Assembly (NCBI RefSeq): GCF_018760785.1
Contig: NZ_JAHHZO010000004.1
Coordinates: forward strand, 248,001-312,000
DNA: 64,000 bases
Origin: Rhizobium sp. CSW-27
GTDB lineage: Bacteria > Pseudomonadota > Alphaproteobacteria > Rhizobiales > Rhizobiaceae
Reading direction: 5' to 3'
Numbering within the stretch: the stretch's first letter is position 1; every line of letters starts with the position of its first letter. Shown piece by piece: positions 49,396 through 58,754 of the stretch. The notes under the pieces were generated by a model, which had not been told where the DNA came from, ran no database searches, and saw only the letters and a program-made list of their open reading frames with translations. The position numbers and the translations under genes were made by a program.

Positions 49396-50895
49396 ATGCA
49401 TCATTACGATCTCATCGTCATCGGCAGCGGGCCGGCCGGTCGGCGCGCGGCAATCCAGGCTGCCAAGCTGGAGAAGAAGGTTCTCGTCGTGGAGCAGGGC
49501 CGTCGGGTCGGCGGCGTATCCGTTCACACCGGCACCATACCGTCCAAGACGCTGCGCGAGACGGCGCTGAACCTCACCGGTTGGCGCGAGCGCGGCTTCT
49601 ATGGCCGCTCCTACCGCGTCAAGCAGGACATCAGCGCCGATGACCTGCGCCGCCGCCTGCTGATCACACTGGATCACGAGGTGGAGGTTCTGGAGCACCA
49701 GTTCGCCCGCAACCGCGTGCAGCTGATGCGCGGCCGTGCGAAATTCGTCGATCCCAACACGCTGGAGATCGAGAAGGCGGATGGCGAGATCCTGCGCACC
49801 ACGGCAGCCTCCATCCTGCTCGCCGTCGGTACCCGGCCCTATCGCCCCGGCCATATCCCGTTCGACGGCGAGGCGATCATCGACAGCGACGAGCTTCTGG
49901 AAATCAAGCGCGTGCCGCGCTCGCTGATCGTCGTCGGCGCCGGCGTCATCGGCATCGAATATGCGACGATCTTCAGCGCGCTCGATACGCAGGTGACGGT
50001 GGTGGAACCGCGCGACAGCATGCTCGATTTCATCGACAAGGAGATCGTCGAGGATTTTGCCTACCAGTTGCGCGACCGTAACATGAAGCTGATCTTCGGA
50101 CAGACGGTGGATACCGTCGTGCGGGAGGAAAATACCGGCAAATGCCGCGTCACGCTGAAGAGCGGCCGTTCGCTGCAGGCGGAAATGGTGCTCTTCGCCG
50201 CTGGCCGCGTCGGCGCCACCGACACCCTGAACCTTGCCGCCGCCGGACTCGAGGCCGATAGCCGCGGCCGCCTGAAGATTGATCCGGAAACCTTCCAGAC
50301 CGCCGTGCCGCATATCTATGCCGCAGGCGACGTCGTCGGCTTTCCGAGCCTTGCCTCCACATCGATGGAACAGGGCCGCATCGCCGCCCGCCATGCGGTC
50401 GGCGCTCCCGCCAGCGAGCCGCCGCAATATTTCCCGTATGGCATCTATGCCGTCCCGGAGATTTCCACCTGCGGCCTCAGCGAGGAAGAGGTCATCCAGC
50501 GCGGCATTCCCTACGAGACCGGCATCGCGCATTTCCGCGAAACCTCGCGCGGTCACATCATGGGCCTCGACACCGGCCTGCTGAAGATGATCTTCTCACT
50601 GAAGACGCGTCGCCTGCTCGGCGTGCATATTGTCGGCGAAGGCGCGACGGAGCTCGTTCATATCGGCCAGGCGGTGCTGAACCTGAAGGGCACGGTCGAG
50701 TATTTCGTGGAAAACACCTTCAACTATCCGACGCTTGCCGAAGCCTACAAGATTGCCGGCCTCGATGCCTGGAACCGCATGGGCGAAGGCCCGAAGGAAG
50801 CGCCGGTGGCAACGGGTCAGTCGACGGATGTCGCGACGGCCAATGCCGAGCCGCTGCCGCTGGCCGAGCCCAAGAAAAAAGCCGCCTCGAACTGA
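49396..50895 (+). CDS. sthA: Soluble pyridine nucleotide transhydrogenase
   Basis: 499 aa from ATG 49396. FAD-binding GSGPAGRRAAIQAAKLEKKV, the SthA-type HTGTIPSKTLRE that lacks the second redox Cys of dihydrolipoyl dehydrogenases, NAD-binding VVGAGVIGIEYATIF, and dimerisation end FNYPTLAEAYKIAGLD. It moves hydride between NADPH and NAD. The terminator overlaps its stop codon. Confidence 0.94.
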   Translation: MHHYDLIVIGSGPAGRRAAIQAAKLEKKVLVVEQGRRVGGVSVHTGTIPSKTLRETALNLTGWRERGFYGRSYRVKQDISADDLRRRLLITLDHEVEVLEHQFARNRVQLMRGRAKFVDPNTLEIEKADGEILRTTAASILLAVGTRPYRPGHIPFDGEAIIDSDELLEIKRVPRSLIVVGAGVIGIEYATIFSALDTQVTVVEPRDSMLDFIDKEIVEDFAYQLRDRNMKLIFGQTVDTVVREENTGKCRVTLKSGRSLQAEMVLFAAGRVGATDTLNLAAAGLEADSRGRLKIDPETFQTAVPHIYAAGDVVGFPSLASTSMEQGRIAARHAVGAPASEPPQYFPYGIYAVPEISTCGLSEEEVIQRGIPYETGIAHFRETSRGHIMGLDTGLLKMIFSLKTRRLLGVHIVGEGATELVHIGQAVLNLKGTVEYFVENTFNYPTLAEAYKIAGLDAWNRMGEGPKEAPVATGQSTDVATANAEPLPLAEPKKKAASN

Positions 50896-50903
50896 GGCGG
50901 CTT
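50879..50903 (+). terminator. Terminator overlapping the sthA stop codon
   Basis: Perfect 10-bp stem AAGCCGCCTC / GAGGCGGCTT with a 5-nt loop GAACT that contains the T of the TGA (50893-50895). The left arm lies in the last codons, so the hairpin is partly coding. Preceded by an A run, which can act as U run for leftward transcripts. Confidence 0.75.
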
Positions 50904-50933
50904 GCAGATCCGGCAGAACAGATGACACATGAA

Positions 50934-50957
50934 AAAGGCGGCTCTCGGGCCGCCTTT
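50934..50957 (-). terminator. Terminator for rpsD (bidirectional form)
   Basis: AAAGGCGGC-TCTCGG-GCCGCCTTT, 9-bp perfect stem with A run on one side and T-rich on the other, directly after the rpsD stop; can work for both strands. Confidence 0.8.
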
Positions 50958-50967
50958 CTCGTATCGA

Positions 50968-51585
50968 TCAACGCGAATAGAATTCGACGACCAGGTTCGG
51001 TTCCATGATGACCGGGTACGGAACGTCGGAGAGCGACGGTACGCGGGCAAAGGTGGCAACCATCTTGTTGTGGTCGACTTCGATATAGTCCGGAACGTCA
51101 CGCTCGGCGAGCTGAACCGATTCCAGAACCGTGACCAGCTGCTTGGACTTCTGGCGCACTTCGATCACGTCGCCAGCCTTGCAGCGGTACGAACCGATGT
51201 TGACGCGCACACCGTTGACGGTGACGTGGCCGTGGTTGACGAACTGGCGGGCAGCCCAGACGGTCGGCACGAACTTGGCGCGGTAGACGATGGCGTCCAG
51301 GCGCGATTCGAGCAGGCCGATCAGGTTTTCGCCGGTGTCGCCCTTGCGACGGTTGGCTTCGTCATAGATGGCGCGGAACTGCTTCTCGCGGATATCGCCG
51401 TAGTAGCCCTTCAGCTTCTGCTTGGCGCGCAGCTGCACGCCGAAGTCGGAAAGCTTGCCCTTGCGGCGCTGGCCGTGCTGGCCCGGGCCGTATTCGCGAC
51501 GGTTGACCGGGGACTTCGGACGGCCCCAGATGTTTTCGCCCATACGGCGATCGATTTTGTACTTGGACGACGCGCGCTTGCTCAT
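50968..51585 (-). CDS. rpsD: 30S ribosomal protein S4
   Basis: 205 aa from ATG 51585 with GAAGGAA upstream. S4 signatures: [39 protein letters not shown], and the S4 domain [20 protein letters not shown] with [10 protein letters not shown]. Primary 16S rRNA binding protein, also autoregulatory in many bacteria. Stands alone, as usual in Rhizobiales. Confidence 0.98.
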   Translation of the reverse strand: MSKRASSKYKIDRRMGENIWGRPKSPVNRREYGPGQHGQRRKGKLSDFGVQLRAKQKLKGYYGDIREKQFRAIYDEANRRKGDTGENLIGLLESRLDAIVYRAKFVPTVWAARQFVNHGHVTVNGVRVNIGSYRCKAGDVIEVRQKSKQLVTVLESVQLAERDVPDYIEVDHNKMVATFARVPSLSDVPYPVIMEPNLVVEFYSR

Positions 51586-51764
51586 CGTATTTCCTTCTCA
51601 AACAAACAACGACCGGGCTGCTTCCAGACCGGACCCGAGGAAACACGCCCTCCTAAGAGCCCGAACCTTGCGGCGGCTCTGACAGGTTTCTCACGGAGCG
51701 TCCGGAGACAACCACGGGACATGTCAAATGAAACACCGGGCGTTTCCACCCGGCGTTGGCGCGG

Positions 51765-51793
51765 TCTTTAGGGGGAAGTCATGGAATTGTCAA
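51765..51793 (-). promoter_or_regulatory. Promoter of rpsD
   Basis: On the minus strand -35 TTGACA (51788-51793), 17-nt spacer, -10 TAAAGA (51765-51770), giving a leader of about 170 nt. The leader contains CCGGG-TGGAAACG-CCCGG near its start, a possible S4 autoregulation or stability element. Confidence 0.7.
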
Positions 51794-52010
51794 CATCGCC
51801 CAGGAAGGAGCCGTGGATCAAGGCCGCGTTAACGACGATGCCGCCCGCCGCGATGTCACCTTACATTTTTTTCATGTTGCGCTCTTGAAGGCGAAATTGT
51901 GGCTTCCCATCTGGCGTCTCAGCACCGGGCCCCTCTGACGTGTATCGCCGGATCGACCGTGATGTCGGTGCTTTTCCAGTCAACTTTGATCCGGCTTCGA
52001 AAGAGCCGTC
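51794..52010. other. Intergenic region upstream of the terC-like gene
   Basis: 217 bp without a supported gene. I looked for a yybP-ykoY (manganese) riboswitch, common upstream of TerC genes, and see no convincing conserved core. The promoter of the TerC gene is presumably here, but no clear -35/-10 pair stands out. Confidence 0.6.
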
Positions 52011-53003
52011 ATGGATTTTCTGTTCCTCGACCTCCTCGGCAAGCCCGTCTGGATGTGGCTTACCTTTGTCGCCGTTGTTCTCGTTCTCCTCGCGCTTGAT
52101 CTCGGCGTCCTTCACAAGGACAGCCGCGAGATCGGCATCAAGGAGAGTTTTGCCCTTTCCGCCTTCTACATTGCCCTTGGCCTTGCCTTCGGCGGCTGGA
52201 TCTGGTTCCAGAGCGGTGAACAGGCCGGTCTGGAATATCTGACCGGCTTCGTAGTCGAGAAGAGCCTCGCGATGGACAATATCTTCGTCATCGCCATGAT
52301 CTTCACCTACTTCTCGATTCCGCGCGCCTACCAGCACCGCGTGCTGCTCTGGGGCATCCTCGGCGTCATCGTCCTGCGTGGCGTGATGATTGCCGCCGGT
52401 GCCGCCATCGTCGAGAACTACAACTGGGTTCTCTATCTCTTTGCGGCCTTCCTGATCGTGACCGGCATCAAGATGCTGCTGACGGCCGACAAGGAGTATG
52501 ACGTCGCCTCAAACCCGGTGCTGAAATTCCTGCGGCGCAAGCTGCCGGTGACCGATGGTTTGCGCGGCGAAAAGTTCGTGGTGCGTGAAGCCGACGAAAA
52601 GACCGGCAAGCTGAAGACCTTCATCACGCCGCTCTTCCTGGCGCTGGTGATGGTGGAACTCGCCGATGTCATCTTCGCCGTCGATTCGATCCCGGCCATC
52701 TTCGCGATCACCACGGACCCCTACATCGTCTACACTTCCAACATCTTCGCCATCCTTGGACTGCGCGCCCTCTATTTCGCGCTGTCGGCCCTCATCCACC
52801 GCTTCGCCTACCTGAAGTATGCGCTGTCCGTCGTGCTGATCTTCATCGGCTCGAAGATCTTCCTGGCCGACATGCTGGGCCTTGCCAAGATCCCGCCTGT
52901 GGTGTCGCTTTCGGTCACGCTCGGCATCCTGGCGGCCGGCATCTTCGGCTCGCTCTGGGCGACCCGCAACGGCAACACGCAGCTGACCAAGCCAGCCGAA
53001 TAA
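52011..53003 (+). CDS. TerC family integral membrane protein
   Basis: 330 aa from ATG 52011. About eight transmembrane helices with TerC hallmarks: LVLLALDLGVLHKDSREIGI, EKSLAMDNIFVIAMIFTYF (acidic D-N motif), LALVMVELADVIFAVDSIPA and IFAILGLRALYFAL. TerC/Alx proteins export manganese and metallate exported enzymes in some bacteria, and are linked to tellurite resistance in others. Substrate not decided here. Confidence 0.93.
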   Translation: MDFLFLDLLGKPVWMWLTFVAVVLVLLALDLGVLHKDSREIGIKESFALSAFYIALGLAFGGWIWFQSGEQAGLEYLTGFVVEKSLAMDNIFVIAMIFTYFSIPRAYQHRVLLWGILGVIVLRGVMIAAGAAIVENYNWVLYLFAAFLIVTGIKMLLTADKEYDVASNPVLKFLRRKLPVTDGLRGEKFVVREADEKTGKLKTFITPLFLALVMVELADVIFAVDSIPAIFAITTDPYIVYTSNIFAILGLRALYFALSALIHRFAYLKYALSVVLIFIGSKIFLADMLGLAKIPPVVSLSVTLGILAAGIFGSLWATRNGNTQLTKPAE

Positions 53004-53125
53004 CGGCATCCTCCATCTGATCGCCGCGCCGGACAAACCGGCGCGGTTGTCGCATCCGGCATTTCCGCCACCCGTCGAGCGCGCTACAGTCGGCCCTCAC
53101 GTCAGCCAGAATCGGATGCGCGCCC

Positions 53126-54367
53126 ATGTCTCTTCCCACCGACACCGTTCTCGATCGCTTCCTGCGTTATGTTGTCATCGACACGCAGTCCGACCCGACC
53201 TCCTCTGCCCAGCCCTCCACGGAAAAGCAGAAGAACCTCGGACGCGTGCTCGAGCAGGAGCTGAAGGCGCTGGGACTTGCCGATGCGCATCTCGACGAGC
53301 ACGGCAATGTCTATGCGACCATTGCCGCGACGAGCGACAAGGCGGTTCCGGCCATCTGCTTCTGCGCGCACATGGATACGGCACCGGACTTTTCCGGCAC
53401 CGGTGTCAAACCGCAACTGGTCCGCAATTATCAGGGCGGCGACATTCGCCTCGTCGGCGACACCACCCAGGTGATTCGCGTGGCGGAACATCCGGAACTG
53501 AAGAACCAGATCGGCCATGACATCGTCACCACCGACGGCACGACGCTGCTCGGCGCCGATGACAAGGCGGGCGTTGCCGAGATCATGACCGCCGCGCAGG
53601 TCCTCGTCCGCCATCCGGAGATCCCGCACGGGCCGGTGAAGATCCTGTTCACCACCGACGAGGAGATCGGTCGCGGCGCCGACAAGGTGGACCTTGCCAA
53701 GCTTGGCGCCGCCTTCGGCTACACGCTCGATGGCTCCACCATCGGCGAGATCGAGAACGAGAACTTTTCCGCCGATGGCGTGACCATCAGCATCAAGGGC
53801 GTCGCCATCCATCCCGGCACCGCCAAGGACAAGATGGAGAATGCCATCAAGATCGCCGCCGAGATCGTCGCCCGGCTGCCGAAGGACCAGGCGCCGGAGA
53901 CGACCGAAGGGCACCAGGGCTTCATCCATCCCGTCGGCATCAGCGGCTCGATGGAGGGCGCGCAGATCAGCTTCATCATCCGCGATTTCGAGGAACAGGG
54001 GCTGACCGACAAGGAAGACCTGCTGAAGGCGATCACCGAACAGGTGATGGCAACCTATCCCGGCTCGACCTTCACCTTCACGGTGCGGCAGCAGTATCGC
54101 AACATGAAGATCGTGCTCGACCGTCATCCGGAGGTGATGGACAATCTGCTGGAGGCCACCCGCCGCATCGGCCTCGAGCCGAAGATCACCAGCATTCGCG
54201 GCGGAACCGACGGCGCCCGCCTCTCCTTCATGGGCCTGCCCTGCCCCAACATCTTCACCGGTGGCCACGCCTATCACTCGCCGCTGGAATGGATCAGCGT
54301 TCAGGACATGGAAACGGCGGTGAAAGCCATCGTGGAACTGGTGAAGGTGTGGGAAGAGCGCGCCTGA
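53126..54367 (+). CDS. pepT: Peptidase T
   Basis: 413 aa from ATG 53126. M20B metallopeptidase: FCAHMDTAPDFSG (His and catalytic Asp), GADDKAGVAEIM, FTTDEEIGRGADKVDL (Glu base and ligand), and IRGGTDGARLSFMGLPCPN. It cleaves N-terminal residues from tripeptides. Full family length. Confidence 0.96.
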   Translation: MSLPTDTVLDRFLRYVVIDTQSDPTSSAQPSTEKQKNLGRVLEQELKALGLADAHLDEHGNVYATIAATSDKAVPAICFCAHMDTAPDFSGTGVKPQLVRNYQGGDIRLVGDTTQVIRVAEHPELKNQIGHDIVTTDGTTLLGADDKAGVAEIMTAAQVLVRHPEIPHGPVKILFTTDEEIGRGADKVDLAKLGAAFGYTLDGSTIGEIENENFSADGVTISIKGVAIHPGTAKDKMENAIKIAAEIVARLPKDQAPETTEGHQGFIHPVGISGSMEGAQISFIIRDFEEQGLTDKEDLLKAITEQVMATYPGSTFTFTVRQQYRNMKIVLDRHPEVMDNLLEATRRIGLEPKITSIRGGTDGARLSFMGLPCPNIFTGGHAYHSPLEWISVQDMETAVKAIVELVKVWEERA

Positions 54368-54392
54368 CACGCCCATGCGGCAGTGCTGGCGG

Positions 54393-55355
54393 TCAGGGCG
54401 GCAGAAAGCCTCGGCCGCGCATCCACGCCTCAAGCGCCGGGGTCCAGTTCACCTCCTGACGGCGGCCCTGCCCCATGGCAAAGCCGTGGCCGCCTTCATC
54501 GAACAGCCTCAACTCCACGGGAATGCCGGCCTGATCGCAGGCCTGCTGCATCAGCAGCGAGTTCTGGACGCTCGCAATCTCGTCGTCGCGCGCCTGCACC
54601 AGAAAGAAGGGCGGCGCATCGGGTGGGACATGTGTTTCCACCGACCAGCGATCCGCCGCGCCCGGCTGCGGCCTGCGTCCGATCAGACGCCGCCGCGCGG
54701 ATGTGTGATCATAGGGCGGTTTCAGGGTAATCACCGGATAGGCGAGAACGGCAAAATCGGGGCGCGCCGGGAGCTGATCGGCCTCATCGACCGGCGCATA
54801 GGCATCTTCGGCAAACCGGGTGGCGGCAAGCCCAGCAAGATGGCCGCCGGCGGAAAAGCCCAGGCAGCCGATACGGGTCGGGTCAAGACCAAGCGGGCCA
54901 GCCGACGCGCGAATCAGGCGAAGCGCCCGAAGGGCATCCTGAAGCGGTGCGAGTGGCCCCACCCTCCAGCCTTCGTCCGGCAGTCGATAACTCAGAATGA
55001 AGGCGGTCACGCCGCGCTGCGTCATCCAGCGGGCCGCGACCTCCGCCTCCTTGCGCTGCTGGATGACCCGGTAACCTCCGCCGGCGGTGATCAGAACCGC
55101 GGTACCGTTCGCGCGTGCTGGTCGCAGCGTCCGCAGGTCCGGCTCGGCGATGTTGGAGACAGCGCCGCGTCGATCCACCTGCCGGACGCCCGAAGGTCCG
55201 CCGCCGCCCGGCGGTGCCTTGGGCCACAGCAGAATATCATCAGGGGGAAGCAGGGGGTGATCCGGTGCGCCCGGATCGCCGGCCGCGGCGGCAAGGCGCG
55301 GGAAGAGCGCGGCCGCCCCCAGCAGGGCCATCAAATGCCGACGCCCGCTCTGCAT
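54393..55355 (-). CDS. Secreted alpha/beta hydrolase (esterase)
   Basis: 320 aa from ATG 55355, which puts GRRHLMALLGAAALF at the N-terminus as a signal peptide (twin Arg suggests possible Tat); an in-frame start at 55406 would bury it. Esterase features: VLITAGGGYRVIQQRKE (oxyanion region), nucleophile Ser in GCLGFSAGGHLAGLAA, Asp in ARDDEIASV and His in DEGGHGFAMG. Similar to acetyl-xylan esterase/BD-FAE-type enzymes; substrate unknown. Confidence 0.88.
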   Translation of the reverse strand: MQSGRRHLMALLGAAALFPRLAAAAGDPGAPDHPLLPPDDILLWPKAPPGGGGPSGVRQVDRRGAVSNIAEPDLRTLRPARANGTAVLITAGGGYRVIQQRKEAEVAARWMTQRGVTAFILSYRLPDEGWRVGPLAPLQDALRALRLIRASAGPLGLDPTRIGCLGFSAGGHLAGLAATRFAEDAYAPVDEADQLPARPDFAVLAYPVITLKPPYDHTSARRRLIGRRPQPGAADRWSVETHVPPDAPPFFLVQARDDEIASVQNSLLMQQACDQAGIPVELRLFDEGGHGFAMGQGRRQEVNWTPALEAWMRGRGFLPP

Positions 55356-55445
55356 CTGCTCCAGCCTTTCTGCTCGTGCCGGCGACAAATCGCCTGCAGC
55401 TGTCACGGAGGGCGCCCCTTTCGGCCGGCCGCCCGAACTGCTGTC

Positions 55446-57026
55446 CTATTCCGCAGCGAAACGATCCGGCCGCACCGGTTCGTCATCGGTGGCATCCGGA
55501 GCGCCCGGAGCGGTCTGCACGTCTAGATCCGGGAAGGCGACGATGCGCTTGCCGGAAAAGTCGGAATGCACCACGATAAGATTCTGCTCCTCGAAATAGC
55601 CGAGAAGACGGCGCGCGCGACGTGCCGAATGCGTGCCATAGGCCTTGGCGATGCGCATGTCGGACGGGCAGGGCTCGCCCGTCAGCGCCGCCTTGGCCAT
55701 CAGCAGGAACACACCCTGCAGATCGTCCGAGACACGGGCGGAAAGCTCCAGCGCCGTCTGCCAACCGGGGGTCGCGGCCGTTTCCTCGTCTACTCCGGCC
55801 CGTGAGATCGCCAGCCGGCGGCGGAATTCCCCCATGGACATCGGCGGTCCGGGCAGGCGGCGCATGCGGGCGCGCACGAGAAAATCCTGGTACAGCACCG
55901 AATCGGTGCGATAGGTGGCCTGCGGATCGTCGATGATCTCGGACAGCACAGCCGCCAGCCGCTCCTCCCGCTCTTCCGGCGAAAGCTCCGGCTGGGCAGG
56001 GCGGCTCGGTTCCTGCGGCGCTGCGCTGACGGAGGGCGTCGAGCGGGACAGTTCGGCGAGAATATCCGTCGTCGGCCGCGGCGCAGGCGGGGCGCGGCGC
56101 ACGATCGGCCGGGTGAATTCCTCCGGATCGGGCGTGAAGATCAGGTCTTCCACATCCTGCGGCGCATCGGGAAGCGGCATCAGCTTCGGCGACGAGGAGC
56201 GCGCCGAGGTTTCGACCGCACCGATGACGATCGGCAGCGGCCGACGCGACAGGGCCGGCCCGAGGGCGACGAAATTGCCGCGCTTCAGGTCGCGGAACAT
56301 TTCCGCCTGGCGGCGATCCATGCCGAGCAGGTCGGCGGCACGTGCCATGTCGATATCGAGAAAGGTACGACCCATCAGGAAATTGGAGGCTTCGGCCGCC
56401 ACGTTCTTGGCAAGCTTGGCCAGGCGCTGCGTGGCAATCACGCCGGCAAGGCCGCGCTTTCGGCCACGGCACATCAGATTGGTCATCGCGCCGAGCGACA
56501 GCTTGCGGGCGTCTTCCGACACATCGCCGCCGACGGAGGGCGCAAACATCTGCGCCTCGTCCACCACCACCAGCACGGGATACCAGTATTCGCGGTCGGC
56601 ATCGAAGAGGCCGTTGAGGAAGGTGCCGGCGGCGCGCATCTGCTCTTCCAGATCGAGCCCTTCCAACGTCAGCACGCAGGATACCCGGTGCTGGCGGATG
56701 CGGGTTGCGATGCCGATCAGTTCGGCTTCCGTGCGCTCGCCATCGACGACGACATGGCCATACTTGTCGGCCAGCGTGACGAAATCCCCTTCCGGATCGA
56801 TGATCACCTGCTGCACCCACGGTGCCGACTGCTCCAGCAGCCGCCGCAGAAGATGCGACTTGCCGGAACCCGAATTGCCCTGCACCAGAAGACGGGTGGC
56901 CAGAAGCTCTTCGATATCGAGCTTGGCCGGCTGCCCGCCGGACACAGTTCCCATATCGATGCCTACCTGCACGGCCTTGAACCTCTCATGCACATGATCC
57001 GTCGGACGGGGCTCTTCCCCGCTCAT
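55446..57026 (-). CDS. HerA-like (DUF87) ATP-binding protein
   Basis: 526 aa from ATG 57026. Walker A GNSGSGKS (residues 50-57), Walker B VLVVVDEAQMF, then RGRKRGLAGVIATQRLAKL, as in HerA/DUF87 hexameric DNA translocases. The C-terminal 250 residues, with PELSPEEREERLAAVLSEII and a winged-helix-like SDMRIAKAYGTHSARRARRL, are particular to this group. Likely DNA-handling ATPase of unknown role; no NurA nuclease lies next to it. Confidence 0.85.
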   Translation of the reverse strand: MSGEEPRPTDHVHERFKAVQVGIDMGTVSGGQPAKLDIEELLATRLLVQGNSGSGKSHLLRRLLEQSAPWVQQVIIDPEGDFVTLADKYGHVVVDGERTEAELIGIATRIRQHRVSCVLTLEGLDLEEQMRAAGTFLNGLFDADREYWYPVLVVVDEAQMFAPSVGGDVSEDARKLSLGAMTNLMCRGRKRGLAGVIATQRLAKLAKNVAAEASNFLMGRTFLDIDMARAADLLGMDRRQAEMFRDLKRGNFVALGPALSRRPLPIVIGAVETSARSSSPKLMPLPDAPQDVEDLIFTPDPEEFTRPIVRRAPPAPRPTTDILAELSRSTPSVSAAPQEPSRPAQPELSPEEREERLAAVLSEIIDDPQATYRTDSVLYQDFLVRARMRRLPGPPMSMGEFRRRLAISRAGVDEETAATPGWQTALELSARVSDDLQGVFLLMAKAALTGEPCPSDMRIAKAYGTHSARRARRLLGYFEEQNLIVVHSDFSGKRIVAFPDLDVQTAPGAPDATDDEPVRPDRFAAE

Positions 57027-57091
57027 CCGGCAGTGCTCTAGCAGATCATCCGCGATTCTGCGCGCCCCAAAGGAGCGTGATCAACAGGCAA

Positions 57092-57727
57092 TCAGCCGGC
57101 AGCCCGACGATATCCGGCAGCCAGCAGGCCGGCGCCGATCATCAGCGAGCCGCCCGTGCGGTTGACGATGCGGCGCACCTGCGGCTTGCGCACCGTCTCG
57201 CGCGCCATGGAGGCCAGAAGGCCGTAAAGGGCAGCATTGAGCGTAGCGAGCACCAGAAAGGTGACCTCGAGAATCACCATCTGCATCGGCAGCGGATGCG
57301 TGAGATCGAAGAACTGCGGCAGGAAGGCCACGAAGAACACGATGCTCTTCGGGTTCAGCGCCGTCACCACATAGGTATGCAGGAAAATGCGCGTCGCCGG
57401 CTCGTCGGTCTCCGTGGCCGCATCGACATCGCCCACAGCACCGACCGGCGAACGCCACAGCTTGATGCCGAGGTAGATCAGATAGGCCGCGCCGATCCAT
57501 TTCAGCACCGTGAAGGCGGAAGCCGACGCCGCCAGAAGGGCGCCGAGCCCGAGCATGGAGGCGGTCATCGCCGTAAAATCCCCCAGCGCCACGCCTGCCA
57601 CCGTCGCCGCCGCCACCTTGCGCCCGTGCGACAGCGCGTAGGAGATGACAAGCAGGATGGTCGGCCCCGGAATTGCCAGCATGACGGCAGAGGCGGCAAC
57701 AAAGGCAAGCCAGTTTTCAATCGGCAT
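57092..57727 (-). CDS. LysE family amino-acid exporter
   Basis: 211 aa from ATG 57727 with AAGGAA upstream; a longer frame to 57910 is unlikely. Six hydrophobic segments and RhtB/LysE signatures: FVAASAVMLAIPGPTILLVI, GVALGDFTAMTASMLGLG, WIGAAYLIYLGIKLWRSP and ALNPKSIVFFVAFLPQF. It exports amino acids such as homoserine, lysine or threonine analogues; substrate unknown. Confidence 0.92.
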   Translation of the reverse strand: MPIENWLAFVAASAVMLAIPGPTILLVISYALSHGRKVAAATVAGVALGDFTAMTASMLGLGALLAASASAFTVLKWIGAAYLIYLGIKLWRSPVGAVGDVDAATETDEPATRIFLHTYVVTALNPKSIVFFVAFLPQFFDLTHPLPMQMVILEVTFLVLATLNAALYGLLASMARETVRKPQVRRIVNRTGGSLMIGAGLLAAGYRRAAG

Positions 57728-57791
57728 CGGCGCATTCCTTTCGTGTTCAAAGGGTAAGCAAGCCACGCATTCCAGTGCTTGGCAAGCGGCA

Positions 57792-58244
57792 TCAGGAAGG
57801 GACAATCCAACGGTAACGTACATCCGGCTCCCGCTCTTCATTGGTCCGCCCGTCGGTTTGCTCAACCGCGACGAAACCATGCGTCTCGTAGAAGCGACGG
57901 GCAGGCGCATTGGCCTGGAAGGTCCAGAGATCGAGGATCGTCTGCCCTTCCCTCGCCCTGGCCAACAGGGCGGAGCCTATGCCCTTTCCCTGCGCCTCGG
58001 GGCGCACATAAAGCTGTTCGATCCAGCCCGGCCGCACGGCAATGACGCCCAGCAGATGCGGCCCCTCCGTGGCCCCCCAGATGGTGCAGGTGACGAGAAG
58101 ATGCTCCCGCCAAAAAGCGTGATCTTCCACCGGCGTGTGCAGATCGGCGAGCCAGGGCAAAGCGGCATTGAACGCCGCCCGGTGAACGACCGAAGCCTGC
58201 GCCATGTCATCGGCACCGAGGCGTCTGATGTTAAAGTTGGACAT
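57792..58244 (-). CDS. GNAT family N-acetyltransferase
   Basis: 150 aa from ATG 58244. Acetyl-CoA binding motif A VRPEAQGKGIGSALLARAREG with the Q/R-x-x-G-x-G/A signature, then LDLWTFQANAPARRFYETHGF. Substrate unknown. It follows DUF1127 on the same strand, separated by a run of four hairpins. Confidence 0.93.
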   Translation of the reverse strand: MSNFNIRRLGADDMAQASVVHRAAFNAALPWLADLHTPVEDHAFWREHLLVTCTIWGATEGPHLLGVIAVRPGWIEQLYVRPEAQGKGIGSALLARAREGQTILDLWTFQANAPARRFYETHGFVAVEQTDGRTNEEREPDVRYRWIVPS

Positions 58245-58280
58245 GGCGTTCCTTGTCTGTCGACCAATGCGGAAAACCTC

Positions 58281-58364
58281 CCGCCCAGAAGGGCGGAAGG
58301 CATTGATGCCTTGTGACCGGCCTTGATCATGGCCGGCCAGAGAACCGCCTCCCTTACGGAGGCG
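58281..58364. repeat. Four consecutive hairpins between DUF1127 and GNAT genes
   Basis: In 84 bp: CCGCCC-AGAA-GGGCGG (58281-58296), AAGGCA-TTGA-TGCCTT (58297-58312), CCGGCC-8-GGCCGG (58317-58336) and CGCCTCC-CTTAC-GGAGGCG (58346-58364). All stems are perfect and the first two abut without a gap. No U runs. Probably an RNA processing, stability or termination region, function inferred. Confidence 0.7.
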
Positions 58365-58370
58365 CGCGGG

Positions 58371-58610
58371 TCACAGCCGGAACCCCAGCCAGTAGACCAT
58401 CGGCTCCTTGATCATCCGATGCTCCCTGGACAGCTGGTTTTCGGGAACGCCGATGTCGAGCAGCATCCGGTCGGAGAAATGCTTCAGGTCATTGGCCTTG
58501 CGCCGTTCCCGGAGAACCGAAGCGGCCAGTGCGGCTGCGACGCTCCAGAAACCGTGCTCGCGATGCAGATTGCCGACAGCGTCTGCAACCAAAGAGTGTT
58601 CTTTGGACAT
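58371..58610 (-). CDS. DUF1127 small protein
   Basis: 79 aa from ATG 58610. C-terminal DUF1127 motif LKHFSDRMLLDIGVPENQLSR. In rhizobia these small basic proteins affect RNA turnover and phosphate/carbon regulation and are often abundant. Followed by an unusual hairpin cluster. Confidence 0.9.
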   Translation of the reverse strand: MSKEHSLVADAVGNLHREHGFWSVAAALAASVLRERRKANDLKHFSDRMLLDIGVPENQLSREHRMIKEPMVYWLGFRL

Positions 58611-58754
58611 GAGTCTTCATTCCCGCTGCGTCTCGGCAACGGGTCCTTTGCGGGTCGGAAAACGCATGGCAAAACGGGTCACGTCACAAGGACGTGGACA
58701 CGGATCAGCAATGCGTCAAACGGGTTGAGGTTTAAGTGCCAAGTGGCTGAGAAA

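Noticed and set aside
51794..52010. yybP-ykoY riboswitch ahead of the TerC gene
   Set aside because: The conserved core could not be found by eye.
53102..54433. 443-codon minus frame opposite pepT
   Set aside because: pepT is well supported; the minus frame is an antisense shadow.
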